A stretch of 64,000 nucleotides of DNA from Sporosarcina sp. FSL W7-1349 (GCF_038003045.1 NZ_JBBOOK010000001.1:2294001-2358000); one strand, 5' to 3'; positions 47,616 through 56,969 are shown, numbered from the stretch's first letter. The notes: a model not told the origin generated them from the sequence alone. Program-made: numbers and translations.

Positions 47616-48638
47616 TTATGCAATCGGCTGCGCTTGGAATACGTTGTTCGCTTCAGGGAATGAAGGGATTGCAGTTGCTGCCGCTTTCGTCCAAGTTGAT
47701 ACCGGATCCAGCCCTTCCTCATAAACCATCGCAATCACCTTATCGATGTTTTGCACTTGTTCATTGCCTTCACGAACCATGCGAGACTCTTCCGGGGTTG
47801 GTCCGTATAGCGTTTCACCAAGAGTTCCCGCACCGAACATAACGAATTTGTTTTCGCCAAGGTAACGTTCTGTTGTATAGGAACCATCAGCATTCTGACG
47901 ACGGAATTTCGAATCATATACCGCGATTTGTGGCAAGTCGTGTTGAAGCAAAAACGCGTTCAGATCCGCACGAGTCGGGATACGGCCGGAATCTTTCCCG
48001 TATAGATAACCGATGATTTTACTGTTGCGAAGGATTTGCGTTAATACTTTTGTAGATGTTAAAGCACGAGTTGCTTTTTCATCCAGAAGATCTTGCCAAC
48101 GCTCCATATCACCGATAATATCCGCGTTAGCCGAAGTCCACAAGTCATCTCCCGCTAACGATTCTTGGTGCTCACTCGGTACACGGTAGTTCACGGACAT
48201 GTCTAACCCGTTCTCGTTCAGCGTCACTTTACCAGTTGACAAAGCTTCCATTCGCATCAGTTCGACACGAGCCTTAACCCCTTGCACCAATGTATCGATA
48301 TCATTAAATACACGACCTGTTAAATATCGTTCCTCTTGCGGTGTGCGTGGGAATTGCAATGCGATTAGATCTTTCTCCGTGATTTGCATCTTACGTTTAA
48401 TGTAAGCTGCCTCCAGCGCCTGTTTCGCCGCTTCACGAGATCCAATTTCCGCTTCCGTATCAAAAGCATGTACAGACGCCACGACTGGGAGAGAGCTCGC
48501 CCCTACTAGATACTCGAAATCTAATGTGTCGTGTTTCACTTCGGGGAATAACGTTTCCCCCAACAATGGTTTGTATTGCCGCTCTTTCAAATAATTTAGC
48601 ACCGTCTTGGAATCAAATAGTTCTAATACATCTGGCAT
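47616..48638 (-). CDS. Major capsid protein (gpE family)
   Basis: 340 aa from the ATG at 48638 (AGGAGGAAATG upstream). MPDVLELFDSKTVLNYLKERQYKPLLGETLFPEVKHDTLDFEYLVGASSLPVVASVHAFDTEAEIGSRE is the lambda-E-type capsid N-terminus, and FNDIDTLVQGVKARVELMRMEALSTGKVTLNENG is the spine helix region. HK97 fold by family. It follows scaffold and decoration genes in the expected order. Confidence 0.92.
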   Translation of the reverse strand: MPDVLELFDSKTVLNYLKERQYKPLLGETLFPEVKHDTLDFEYLVGASSLPVVASVHAFDTEAEIGSREAAKQALEAAYIKRKMQITEKDLIALQFPRTPQEERYLTGRVFNDIDTLVQGVKARVELMRMEALSTGKVTLNENGLDMSVNYRVPSEHQESLAGDDLWTSANADIIGDMERWQDLLDEKATRALTSTKVLTQILRNSKIIGYLYGKDSGRIPTRADLNAFLLQHDLPQIAVYDSKFRRQNADGSYTTERYLGENKFVMFGAGTLGETLYGPTPEESRMVREGNEQVQNIDKVIAMVYEEGLDPVSTWTKAAATAIPSFPEANNVFQAQPIA

Positions 48639-48663
48639 AATTTCATTTCCTCCTGTCAATTAA

Positions 48664-48978
48664 TTATCGGAATGTGATTTTTGTTAGTGCGGTTTTTGCT
48701 TCTTCAGCGGGCGCAACCGGCAGGCGTTCTTCCAGTACATAAGCTTCCACGATCAGCGAGCCGGGTTGCGGCCCTTCCGTCACGTCCACATCCGTGTAAA
48801 GAATGCCTTCAGCGGTTGCATCATTCGCCGGAAGGATCGTACCTGCTTTCACGATTTTTCGACCTCTCGCATCCGCCGCAACACCAGTGTCACTCACTTG
48901 ATAAGTGAACGCCTGGACCTTGGATGACGCTAAAAAGTTAATGCGGTTAAATGTATCTACTTGTTTTACATATGGCAT
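48664..48978 (-). CDS. Capsid decoration/head fibre protein
   Basis: 104 aa. Reads MPYVKQVDTFNRINFLASSK, then KAGTILPANDATAEGILYTDVDVTEGPQPGSLIVEAYVLEERLP, the beta-tulip-like pattern of decoration proteins found between scaffold and capsid genes. It would bind the capsid surface after expansion. Confidence 0.75.
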   Translation of the reverse strand: MPYVKQVDTFNRINFLASSKVQAFTYQVSDTGVAADARGRKIVKAGTILPANDATAEGILYTDVDVTEGPQPGSLIVEAYVLEERLPVAPAEEAKTALTKITFR

Positions 48979-48996
48979 ATCAGTTTCCTCCTTGTG

Positions 48997-49587
48997 TTAA
49001 CCCCATGGGTTATTTTCATTGCTTGGTGCAGCGCCGCGGTCGTTTAGCATTTTCGCGAAATCAGCGCCGATGTTCACTGTACCTTCTCCGCCATTGGAAT
49101 TTTCAGCGGGTTTCGTACCTTTGAGGTTTGTTTTTGTTTCCTTTTCAGGCACAAACAAAAAGGACTTCGATTCTTGCAGCGTTTTCAGCTGCTCATCAAG
49201 TCCTTTAGTGACGTTTCCGTCCTTATCCAGTTCAATCGTGCCGGTGTCGATTAGTGAAGCGGCCAGATCAGCGTCATGAACTTTCCCAGCAAGAGCCAAT
49301 TTGACAGCGGAAGAAAGCTGCGTCTCCTTCAACTTGGCTTCATAATCCTTTTTTGTCGTTTCATTGGCTGTTTGGAGCTCATCAATCTTTGCCTGCAATC
49401 CTTTCGCATCGACTTTCTTCAATTCTTCCAACTGCTTGTCCCGATCCGTGATTTGTTCATTCAAATCTTTGACTTCCTGGATCTTCTCATCCAAACGGCT
49501 TTTCGGAATCATTTGTCCGAAACCGGCCACCACTTTATCAGCTTGCTCTTCAGACAGGCCAAGAGCGATTAATTGTTCTTTATTCAA
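48997..49587 (-). CDS. Scaffold protein (GP20/GP6-like)
   Basis: 196 aa: MNKEQLIALGLSEEQADKVVAGFGQMIPKSRLDEKIQEVKDLNEQITDRDKQLEELKK is a long coiled-coil with the MIPKSRLDE-like motif of Bacillota scaffold proteins, followed by LALAGKVHDADLAASLID and an acidic/Gly-rich capsid-binding tail. It guides procapsid assembly and is then lost. Confidence 0.9.
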   Translation of the reverse strand: MNKEQLIALGLSEEQADKVVAGFGQMIPKSRLDEKIQEVKDLNEQITDRDKQLEELKKVDAKGLQAKIDELQTANETTKKDYEAKLKETQLSSAVKLALAGKVHDADLAASLIDTGTIELDKDGNVTKGLDEQLKTLQESKSFLFVPEKETKTNLKGTKPAENSNGGEGTVNIGADFAKMLNDRGAAPSNENNPWG

Positions 49588-49613
49588 TTCATTTTCCTCC
49601 TAATTCGTGTTTT

Positions 49614-49630
49614 ACAGGCAACGCCCTGTT
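49614..49630. terminator. Short hairpin before the scaffold gene
   Basis: ACAGG-CAACGCC-CTGTT-type small stem in the 95-bp gap; possible partial terminator or processing site. Confidence 0.25.
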
Positions 49631-49682
49631 AGGTATTCGCTTTGAATCTTTTACGTCTGCAAATGCTAAAAAGACGATGAAT

Positions 49683-50186
49683 TTATTCACTTAAACAATT
49701 AGTATTTTGCAACCTATACGCTATCGCATGCGCTAGTTTTGTTGAGACGATTTCTGTGGCTTCATTGGAATTCACGGATTTGCAAGCACTTTTCCGCCGA
49801 AGCCGTTCCTTTTTCTGTTCCAAAAACGGAGCCAATACAATTGCTCTTGCCCTTTCATCTCGGAGCAAGTACTCGGCACCCTTAACCGAATAGCCATATC
49901 GAGTGATCACGTAATGCAATTCGTCCATATTAAGGGCACTTTCATAGTCCTTCTCGAATTCAACGGCCGAGCAGGATGTGACTTTCCCGTCGTCGTGAAG
50001 CACAATATAATCTCCGGCTGCGACTTTCAAATCCCCTTCCAGAGAACCTTTAAGTCGAGCCCCTTCATCGTGGTTGTGAACATCGAAACCAGACCCTTCC
50101 AGAAACCGTTTAATATCATCCAACGGCATTCCTTCATATGTTTTCAATGCTCGAACTTCTTGTGGCCTTCTTCGATACCTTTCCAT
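49683..50186 (-). CDS. Phage protein with GDY-x-V surface-type domain
   Basis: 167 aa from the ATG at 50186 (GAGGAGG upstream; the longer frame to 50249 has no site). RYRRRPQEVRALKTYEGMPLDDIKRFLEGSG ... GDLKVAAGDYIVLHDDGKVTSCSAVEFEKDYE matches the widespread small phage family whose motif is G-D-Y/W-I-V...F-x-x-x-Y-E. The C-terminal half is Arg/Lys-rich. Function unknown. Confidence 0.65.
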   Translation of the reverse strand: MERYRRRPQEVRALKTYEGMPLDDIKRFLEGSGFDVHNHDEGARLKGSLEGDLKVAAGDYIVLHDDGKVTSCSAVEFEKDYESALNMDELHYVITRYGYSVKGAEYLLRDERARAIVLAPFLEQKKERLRRKSACKSVNSNEATEIVSTKLAHAIAYRLQNTNCLSE

Positions 50187-50245
50187 GCAACGCGCCTCCT
50201 CGTTTTTAGTAGCTACATAACCGAGTAGCAAACGGAGATGTTGGA

Positions 50246-50479
50246 TCACCTTGCCTCTCCTGAATCCGACATGTGTTTCTTACAGTCCTTGATTTCAAAA
50301 TAATGAGTACGTTTGGTTACTTTCTTTTCTTTCAGTCGGTTAAAGATTGCCAGAAGTAAAAGAATCACCAGAAACTGAAAGTTTGTAGGATGTTCAGACA
50401 GGTACCATTTTGTTATACCTCCAACTAAGCCAATGGCTAATCCCCATTCTGCAAATCCTTTTGGCCATCCAATTCGCAT
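50246..50479 (-). CDS. Small membrane protein
   Basis: 77 aa; AGGAGCGGG precedes the ATG. Two hydrophobic segments (WGLAIGLVGGITKWYL and NFQFLVILLLLAIFNRL) with a charged C-terminus. Located between scaffold and MuF genes; function unknown, perhaps superinfection exclusion or simply an accessory. Confidence 0.6.
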   Translation of the reverse strand: MRIGWPKGFAEWGLAIGLVGGITKWYLSEHPTNFQFLVILLLLAIFNRLKEKKVTKRTHYFEIKDCKKHMSDSGEAR

Positions 50480-50549
50480 AAATCCCGCTCCTAACGAATC
50501 AATTTCTCTTTTGGGTCAAAACATAATAAATCGTAACTTATTTGAGTGA

Positions 50550-50720
50550 TTATTCTTGTTCGATATAAACCACCGAATCAAACGGGGCCGAGAATAAAAC
50601 TGCTCCTGTTACATCTAGGAAAACATAAACCCTTTCATCATAAGTAACTAAGGAGTGAACTCCTGAAATTCTTCGCTTAGTGACCATTTCACCATTTGCT
50701 ATAACGATTAAGTAATTCAC
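50550..50720 (-). CDS. Small phage protein coupled to the MuF gene
   Basis: 56 aa from a GTG at 50720 overlapping the previous stop (GTGA) and preceded by AGGAGAGG. Reads MNYLIVIANGEMVTKRRISG, then VYVFLDVTGAVLFSAPFDSVVYIEQE, mostly beta strands. No family recognised. Confidence 0.6.
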   Translation of the reverse strand: MNYLIVIANGEMVTKRRISGVHSLVTYDERVYVFLDVTGAVLFSAPFDSVVYIEQE

Positions 50721-51760
50721 GCAACAAACCTCTCCTTCCATTCAGGGAATTTGATATTGCTGGAAATGTAATACACCTTGCCTTTACGACCACGAGCAAT
50801 ACGTTGGCTATAATCATCCTCGAACCAAGGGGCCGTTGTGGTCCTGCATCTTGGATGGAACGGATTAGCAGTAACGCCAGGCTGATAATCACTCATCTCG
50901 AACACCTTTCCGTCCATCGACTGGCAAATATCAGATGTCTTGCTGTCCAGGGTCGCAACAATCTCATACCTATCAACATCCAACTCTTTAAAGACATCCC
51001 TCTGAGCAGAAGCACTAAAAAACGCTTGCTCTGTTTGCACTAATCGAGCAGCGTTAGATCGGGAAGTATTCATTTTCTTTTGAATGACGGATATCAAGCG
51101 TTGAGGACCTTCACCGCGAGCGAATGCCTGCGTCATTTCAGTGTGTAACGTATTGATCAGCAAGTTTCTGTCGCGCCAAATCTTCGCTGAAAATGTCATA
51201 TTGTCAACAGTCCACGGTTTGCTGATGACCTTTGTGAGCACATCCTCATTCAGCGCTTGTAAGGTGAATCCGACTTCAAATGCTTTCTGAATCTCAAAAG
51301 CCGTATGATAATACTGGTCTTGATAAATCTCTTTCATCAAGCGCTCAAAACCTTCAATTTGCCCACCATACAGTTTTTCGACATGCTGTTGAAGTTGTAG
51401 TCGCAAACTCTCCAAACGGCTAATGTGGACGCGGGAGGAGGCGTTTTCAAGTTGCTTCATCCATTGCTGATTGATTGCGTTCCTTTTGCCATACTCAATG
51501 TATTCTTCGACCGTCCATCGAAACTCTCTCAATTCCTCAGATTTCAGTAGCCGTTTAGCTTCATCCAGCGTGATTTCATTGTTTTTGGCAAAACGGCTAT
51601 ACCATTTAGCGATATCCGCTTCAATTGCACCCATAGTTTGAATGTATGCTTTTTCGAGGTCTTTGTAATAGCTAACGGCCTTGCGATTCTGAGCATCTTC
51701 CAGCATTTCAAATCGCTTGCGCCAGTATTCCCTACTCTTGGCCATCCGCACCGCCGCCAT
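50717..51760 (-). CDS. Phage head morphogenesis protein (MuF / SPP1 gp7 type)
   Basis: 347 aa. The N-terminal 200 residues are helical; the C-terminal MuF domain shows RSNAARLVQTEQAFFSASAQRDVFKELDVDRYEIVATLDSKTSDICQSMDGKVFEMSDYQPGVTANPFHPRCRTTTAPWF, with the C-x-x-x-D-G...N-P-F/P-x-H-P-x-C-R-C/T signature. It acts with the portal in DNA delivery and head assembly. It overlaps the portal gene by 29 bp. Confidence 0.9.
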   Translation of the reverse strand: MAAVRMAKSREYWRKRFEMLEDAQNRKAVSYYKDLEKAYIQTMGAIEADIAKWYSRFAKNNEITLDEAKRLLKSEELREFRWTVEEYIEYGKRNAINQQWMKQLENASSRVHISRLESLRLQLQQHVEKLYGGQIEGFERLMKEIYQDQYYHTAFEIQKAFEVGFTLQALNEDVLTKVISKPWTVDNMTFSAKIWRDRNLLINTLHTEMTQAFARGEGPQRLISVIQKKMNTSRSNAARLVQTEQAFFSASAQRDVFKELDVDRYEIVATLDSKTSDICQSMDGKVFEMSDYQPGVTANPFHPRCRTTTAPWFEDDYSQRIARGRKGKVYYISSNIKFPEWKERFVA

Positions 51761-53246
51761 TCAATTGGTTAAAGTGGGTATCGTAGTTATCCATGAGATC
51801 CATCTGTTTGCGCTGTTCGGCTTCAAGTCGCTTCATTTCTAGGCGAACATCTTTGATATATGGATGTTGAGCAATTCGGGTTTCATTAGACAGGTACCCT
51901 GATTTTTCAAGACCTTCAATTACCTCGGTCTCATTAATCAATACATCACGATTGAAGATGATGTTCACATCCTCATTCTCAAAGTCACCCACCCCTTTAT
52001 TCGCCAGGTCTTGATTGACGAACCATAACAATTCTTCAAACGCCGCTTGATACTCGGTTTCAATCATGTTGGCATCTAGGTCGATATCCAAATACATCGA
52101 CTGGATATTCATCTGGTTCGGGTTATTGCTCATGCGATCATCTTTGGAATCATAGCCACGGCCATTTTCAATAATCGCCTTTTTAAACAGCGTCAGGATG
52201 GACTCATAGTTATCCTTATTGACCGTCACTTCGAGCGTCCGGACATCACCTCGGGAACCCTCTGTCGATCGTACTTTCACCGCTCCATATTGAGACAGGT
52301 TGCGCCGAAACTCCCCGAGGTTCTGGCCGTCATAGTTTTCGAGAACGATGATCGTGTTATGCGTATCCTCATCCATGTGATTCTCGAAGTTTGAAAGAAT
52401 CTTATTGTACGCATCTTGCAAGTTTTTCACGCGCCGAATCAATGGAATCGATTTGTGATTATATTTAAACGGGATCAACGGCAGTCGCTGCCAGTTTCTG
52501 AACTCAACGTCTATCCCTTCATCAGATTCCGTTTCAATCGTGAGATAGCTAGATTGTTCGACTGCGCCTGATTTCAAACGGCCGTGCTCATAGATATAAT
52601 GCTTAATGCCGTTGTTGGTGTAATGGTCCACTTTCGTGACTTCGATTTCTCGATCGCCGTCATAATCAATAACCGTGTATATACGCAAAGCCGAACCCAA
52701 ACGTGTATGATCCGTATCTAACCAGAAAGGTAAAACTTCGTAACCCGGGAACCTTTTAAATTGCAATTCTCCGTGCTCATCATAGAAAGGATGCAAATAA
52801 GTGATTCCATGATTAAGGGAAGCTTCGCCGGTATTTCTAAGCAATCTATGGAAACGCTTGTTAAGAACCAGCTTCAGCGCTTCCTCATATGCTTCGTTTT
52901 CCGTTTCGATCGTTAATGGTTTCGCGAGTAAATAGTTCACTTTTTGGTCAACAAGCGAAGCGTATTGATTGTCGACACGCTTATTGTTCGGAAGGTTTGG
53001 GGCTTCTTGCAACCTTCCCCCTTCGCCGATGACCAGTCGCTTTCTTTGAAGGATATCGTGCTCGCCTTCATAATACCTTTCGCCAGTAAGCATCATATTA
53101 CGTTTGTCGGATCCGATAAATTTTGCAATTTCCTTTTCTAACCTATTCAGTTCAAATTGTTTTGCCTTGTTTCCGTCTGCAATCACTTGATTTAGTTTGT
53201 CCGTTTCCGTGACTGCGCCTTGGTATGGGAAATAAGCCGCCTTCAT
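51732..53246 (-). CDS. Portal protein (SPP1 gp6 type)
   Basis: 504 aa from the ATG at 53246 (GAGAGGTGA upstream). RYYEGEHDILQRKRLVIGEGGRLQEAPNLPNNKRVDNQYASLVDQKVNYLLAKPLTIE and FPGYEVLPFWLDTDHTRLGSALRIYTVID are classic for SPP1-type portals; the acidic C-terminus follows a helical stem. It forms the dodecamer through which DNA is pumped. Confidence 0.93.
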   Translation of the reverse strand: MKAAYFPYQGAVTETDKLNQVIADGNKAKQFELNRLEKEIAKFIGSDKRNMMLTGERYYEGEHDILQRKRLVIGEGGRLQEAPNLPNNKRVDNQYASLVDQKVNYLLAKPLTIETENEAYEEALKLVLNKRFHRLLRNTGEASLNHGITYLHPFYDEHGELQFKRFPGYEVLPFWLDTDHTRLGSALRIYTVIDYDGDREIEVTKVDHYTNNGIKHYIYEHGRLKSGAVEQSSYLTIETESDEGIDVEFRNWQRLPLIPFKYNHKSIPLIRRVKNLQDAYNKILSNFENHMDEDTHNTIIVLENYDGQNLGEFRRNLSQYGAVKVRSTEGSRGDVRTLEVTVNKDNYESILTLFKKAIIENGRGYDSKDDRMSNNPNQMNIQSMYLDIDLDANMIETEYQAAFEELLWFVNQDLANKGVGDFENEDVNIIFNRDVLINETEVIEGLEKSGYLSNETRIAQHPYIKDVRLEMKRLEAEQRKQMDLMDNYDTHFNQLNGGGADGQE

Positions 53247-53259
53247 GCTCTCACCTCTC

Positions 53260-54531
53260 TTAGTCGAAGCTGAATGTGTTGCCTCGCATATCGTTTTCAA
53301 ATGCGTAACGAGTGGCGTCAATTGTATGATTATCTTTATCTTCTAATCTTGGAATCGTATTCCCATCCTTATCCGTTTGATAATCGATGTTTTCGAACTC
53401 TTTCGCCGTGTTCGGAGTGCGTAAAGGGTCAATGCAAATGAAGTCTAAATCATCTAACCACTGCTCGCCGTATTCAACGCTATCCGGCCCTTTTTTGACT
53501 CCGTACATATGCCTGATACCATGTTCATCTCTCAATTCATTGATTGATTTTGGTTCAGCTGAATCAGCTGCAATTCGATCTGATTGATAACCACGACCAT
53601 GCAACCACTTAGCTAAATGTCTGTTGCTAATCTTTTGGCCGTAAAATTCATCTATAGCATAAATACCATTTTTCTTTTTGTCATAATGCCAACGAACAAA
53701 AGCTAATGGATCTGTTGCATAACCGAAGTCAACAGCATTTCGAATATTGTCGAAATTCCTAACCATATCGTCAGTAATGCAGCCTTTTTTGATTTCCAAG
53801 TTATCGAATGGCACGACACCGGAACCGATTGCCTCACCAAGATATTCCCACCGATAACGCAATTCATTACGTTCTTCGGCCGCATTCGCTTCTTCAATGA
53901 ACTGTTTTGAGATGAACGGGTTGTCTAAATAGGTAGAATGGTGAACGAACGTATTATCCGCAATGAAAGCTGATTCATATTTTTTATTCACCCACGACTG
54001 TTTCCGTTTGGGCGGGTTATAGCTAAAGAAAAACTTATAAAAAAGACCATCGCCCAATTCTCCACGTAATAAGGAGTTGGTGATAGTTGTAACTTCATCT
54101 TCCGTTTTGAATTCAGCCAGCTCCTCTATCCAAGCAATTGCGAATGGGAAGTTAGCTGACTTGAGTGATTTGATCCGTTCTGGTTCCTGGGCTCCTCGGA
54201 ACACCATGTAGTTACCGCGAGGGATATATGTGATTCGCATCGGAGATTTATTGATCTTGAATAAGTGCGATACGCCTTGCTCCGAAATGGCCCATTTCAT
54301 TTGCTCGAAAATGGATAGTTCGATTGTATTGTCCACTTTCCGGATGCCGACCGCATTCAGTGGATACCGCATGAGCAGCTGAACGATGATATGTGCAATA
54401 TCAGAGGATTTCCCTGAGCCCCGGCCGCCCTTGCAAACGATGTTTAGGATTTCCTCCGCAATAGCTGCACGCCAGACGGAATGAAATGCTTTCGGGAGGA
54501 ATTCGGATAGCTTACGTTGCATCTGTATCAC
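53260..54531 (-). CDS. Terminase large subunit (PBSX family)
   Basis: 423 aa. ATPase Walker A is CKGGRGSGKSSDIA (residues about 34-47); Walker B is in FAIAWIEELAEFK; the nuclease part begins near VDFGYATDPLAFVRWHYDKKKNGIYAIDEFYG with the acidic IAADSAEPKSINELRDEHG motif. It cuts concatemers and powers packaging. The start overlaps the small subunit gene by 20 bp. Confidence 0.94.
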   Translation of the reverse strand: MIQMQRKLSEFLPKAFHSVWRAAIAEEILNIVCKGGRGSGKSSDIAHIIVQLLMRYPLNAVGIRKVDNTIELSIFEQMKWAISEQGVSHLFKINKSPMRITYIPRGNYMVFRGAQEPERIKSLKSANFPFAIAWIEELAEFKTEDEVTTITNSLLRGELGDGLFYKFFFSYNPPKRKQSWVNKKYESAFIADNTFVHHSTYLDNPFISKQFIEEANAAEERNELRYRWEYLGEAIGSGVVPFDNLEIKKGCITDDMVRNFDNIRNAVDFGYATDPLAFVRWHYDKKKNGIYAIDEFYGQKISNRHLAKWLHGRGYQSDRIAADSAEPKSINELRDEHGIRHMYGVKKGPDSVEYGEQWLDDLDFICIDPLRTPNTAKEFENIDYQTDKDGNTIPRLEDKDNHTIDATRYAFENDMRGNTFSFD

Positions 54532-54958
54532 CGCTTATATCGTCAATGAATTGAACAGCGCCGGTTACTTCGGTTTGTTGTTTATCCGTCCACATTGCAT
54601 AACGCTTCCCAATGTCAACAGCCGCCGATCTTCTGGTTTGAGCACTCGGTTTAACATTGACTACCTTTTGATAACCTTCACCATCAAGAATTGCAATCGG
54701 CTCCTCAACTTCACCACGCATAACTGCAGTGAGGAATTCCATGACTTCTTGCTGATCCGCAACACGTTCAGACTTCAATTCTGCCATTCGTTTTTCTATA
54801 TAGGCTTTTATGCCGACATTTGCCAACAATGTATATGATTTACCTCTAGCGTACGCTTTGCTATATCCTGCTTTTAGTGCAGCTTCTTCGGCGTTTCCTA
54901 ATTCGATGTAGTGATCGGCGAACGCCTGTTGTTTCGGATTTAATTTCTTCACATTCAA
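54512..54958 (-). CDS. Terminase small subunit
   Basis: 148 aa from a TTG at 54958, spaced from GAGGTGA; a GTG/ATG at 54967/54964 lies inside the site. LNPKQQAFADHYIELGNAEEAALKAGYSKAYARGKSYTLLANVGIKAYIEKRM is the Terminase_2 DNA-binding domain; the C-terminal QFIDDISGD binds the large subunit. First gene of the structural operon, right after a terminator, so a late promoter should lie at 54960-55010. Confidence 0.9.
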   Translation of the reverse strand: MNVKKLNPKQQAFADHYIELGNAEEAALKAGYSKAYARGKSYTLLANVGIKAYIEKRMAELKSERVADQQEVMEFLTAVMRGEVEEPIAILDGEGYQKVVNVKPSAQTRRSAAVDIGKRYAMWTDKQQTEVTGAVQFIDDISGDTDAT

Positions 54959-55008
54959 TGGCATCACCTCATTATGCTAATCGCTTAGTTTATTTTTAGG
55001 TATAGAAA

Positions 55009-55030
55009 AAGCACCTCCGAAGAGATGCTA
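55009..55030 (-). terminator. Terminator ahead of the packaging operon
   Basis: Minus-strand RNA AGCAUCUC-UUCG-GAGGUGCU with a stable UUCG loop and UUUUUCU. It ends the 55028 gene and separates the early/regulatory block from the late structural operon. Confidence 0.85.
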
Positions 55031-55654
55031 ATTTTTCTTTCTGTAATAGAGAGAGAGCTCCTCCTCCGATTCTCGTTCTATATTTGTGTCATTCTGAAAA
55101 GCATTAACTTCGTTTTTTGATTTCTCAAGTAAGTAATCGTCGAAGTAATATTCGATGTTTCCACTTGTATATAATCGGCTAAAAAACATTATCACTGAGA
55201 GTATTAGTACGACTGCAAAATAAAACCACGCCCAGCCTTGATTGTTATATCCAACATTCACTAGCAGTATTACAATTGCTGAAATTGTAAAGCTTACTAA
55301 AATACTTCCTACCTCATGTTTTTTCGATAGCAAATACCTATATCTTTCTCTTACATAATCATTTTCTTGGAATATTTTATCCGCTTTAATTTCTTCTTCG
55401 AAATACTTTCGCCACCCGTCATTTTTCATCCTTGGCAATACCCAAGTAATCGCATGATGTATTTGGTTTAACATATGCCCTAAGGGAACTCCAAGAATTG
55501 TAAGGACCGCCCCAGCTGCAAGGAATGCAGTCAAATCAATTTTTAACATAAGAAATTCTTCATAATAAGTAAAAAGGAAATATGGAAATAAAATCATTAC
55601 CATAATCCACCCTGGTATTCCCCATCTAATTAAATATTTTGTGTCAAAGTTCAT
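55028..55654 (-). CDS. Four-helix membrane protein between regulator and terminase
   Basis: 208 aa from the ATG at 55654. Hydrophobic segments: IPGWIMVMILFPYFLFTYY, FLAAGAVLTILGVPLGHMLNQ, VGSILVSFTISAIVILLVNVGY and WAWFYFAVVLILSVIMFFSRLY, with a charged middle loop (KKYFEEEIKADKIFQENDYVRERYRYL) and an acidic cytosolic tail. No phage family fits; it is more A+T-rich than neighbours and has its own terminator, so it looks like an added moron. Membrane defence or exclusion is a guess. Confidence 0.6.
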   Translation of the reverse strand: MNFDTKYLIRWGIPGWIMVMILFPYFLFTYYEEFLMLKIDLTAFLAAGAVLTILGVPLGHMLNQIHHAITWVLPRMKNDGWRKYFEEEIKADKIFQENDYVRERYRYLLSKKHEVGSILVSFTISAIVILLVNVGYNNQGWAWFYFAVVLILSVIMFFSRLYTSGNIEYYFDDYLLEKSKNEVNAFQNDTNIERESEEELSLYYRKKN

Positions 55655-55829
55655 ACACTTCCACCCCCACTGACATCCTTCGCCAAAAAAAGGTGAAAAT
55701 CCTCCTAAAAAGCGCACTTAAACCGAAGGTCATAAACCCGCACAAATTGAAAAAGCGGACAGGTGCAACACCCGCACCTACCCGCCTCCCCGACCTGCCT
55801 TCCATGGTAACAGTTGGAATATACCTTCG

Positions 55830-56246
55830 TCACATCTCCGACCTATCCGACATTTGCGACATCTTCCGCACTACGGTGTCCTTAATCCGGCCAATATGTC
55901 GATCAGACAATCCCATATGCAATCCGATCCACCTCATGCTTTTACCTTCTAATAGCCAATGCAGCACTTCAACTTCTCGATCAATCGTAATTACGTGCAT
56001 CCGTTCCTGGACCACCTTAATTTTACGCTCATAATCCACGATCTTCTTCCACCGTTTTTCCCGACGGGTGAATTCTCGGTAGATTGGATCGCTATGATTC
56101 CCACTAGCTTTCGGCATTGCTGCATCCAGTCCATATTGAGCCGTTAACCCATCGCCAATATCATTTAGCCCTTCACGCATAATTTTCACGGAATTAATCA
56201 TCCAATGATAATCCTTCAACAGCTGCTCGATCTGCTTTTCCGTCAT
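55830..56246 (-). CDS. Sigma-70 region-4-like phage late regulator (ArpU/RinA-type)
   Basis: 138 aa. N-terminal helices, then VLHWLLEGKSMRWIGLHMGLSDRHIGRIKDTVVRKM, a sigma-4 type HTH. This protein class ends the early block and activates late (terminase) transcription in many Bacillota phages. It is followed by a hairpin (AGGTGC/GCACCT near 55761-55779) and the membrane gene. An ORF start at ATG 56246 has GGAGGCGA upstream. Confidence 0.75.
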   Translation of the reverse strand: MTEKQIEQLLKDYHWMINSVKIMREGLNDIGDGLTAQYGLDAAMPKASGNHSDPIYREFTRREKRWKKIVDYERKIKVVQERMHVITIDREVEVLHWLLEGKSMRWIGLHMGLSDRHIGRIKDTVVRKMSQMSDRSEM

Positions 56247-56260
56247 AAGATCGCCTCCCC

Positions 56261-56527
56261 TTATCTTCTACGAAAAGCCCCGCCCGGACCTCTCCGGTAC
56301 ACATCCCGATTAACCCCCATCAATTCCCGCAGTTCCCGGTCGGACAGGCGTTCCTTTCCCACCCTCTTTGTAGCAAGCTTCTTTTTATCCACCAGGCCAG
56401 AAAGAGGCTGTGGCGCTTCTAGCAACGCATTGTCAATCGTTAGTGAAGACTCGTCCTTCGACATCCCGTAATGAATTGAAAGTTGCTTTTTAATTTCGGT
56501 CAGCTGTTCTCGCAAACTCTTATTCAC
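56261..56527 (-). CDS. Small phage protein upstream of the late regulator
   Basis: 88 aa from a GTG at 56527 after AGGGGG (7 nt). MNKSLREQLTEIKKQLSIHYGMSKDESSLTIDNALLEAPQPLSGLVDKKKLATKRVGKERLSDRELRELMGVNRDVYRRGPGGAFRRR is helical with a basic, Gly/Arg-rich tail that suits nucleic-acid binding. No named family. A hairpin GGACAC/GTGTCC lies upstream at about 56593-56632. Confidence 0.6.
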   Translation of the reverse strand: MNKSLREQLTEIKKQLSIHYGMSKDESSLTIDNALLEAPQPLSGLVDKKKLATKRVGKERLSDRELRELMGVNRDVYRRGPGGAFRRR

Positions 56528-56757
56528 CCCGTCACCCCCTTTTTTGAACATGCAAGCAATCCTTACAAGTTGATAAACCGAAAAATAAAAAAAGGACACC
56601 AAACAACAGCGAAAATGCCGTTACTCAGTGTCCGTCGGTTCTTCCGTAAGGACAATTACTCTATTAGTCTTACTTGTCACATAGTAAGATAGATGCAAGA
56701 AGGCGCTTGTGGATGAAACGGGAGTACCCCAACCACTGATAAGTCCTTCTTTTTTGT

Positions 56758-56937
56758 TTATATAACCTCCTGTCCCTCTATCCTCACCCGTTGGTTCCTA
56801 TCAACATCGAGAACCTCTCCATTCTTCCAGATGATGACGTCCTGGCCATGATTTTTTGCTGTAACCTTTGTCAACTGCCCTCGCTTGACGACATAAACCG
56901 CATTTTCCTCCAAATTTACAACCGCTGTTTTCTCCAC
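56758..56937 (-). CDS. Small phage protein (possibly XtrA-like)
   Basis: 59 aa from a GTG at 56937 with AGGAGG 7 nt upstream; the frame to 57027 would cross a terminator-like hairpin. MEKTAVVNLEENAVYVVKRGQLTKVTAKNHGQDVIIWKNGEVLDVDRNQRVRIEGQEVI is all strands with basic turns. Size and place recall XtrA of PBSX, a link I cannot confirm. Confidence 0.55.
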   Translation of the reverse strand: MEKTAVVNLEENAVYVVKRGQLTKVTAKNHGQDVIIWKNGEVLDVDRNQRVRIEGQEVI

Positions 56938-56969
56938 CCGGACCCCTCCTATGGTATGATGTATGTGTG

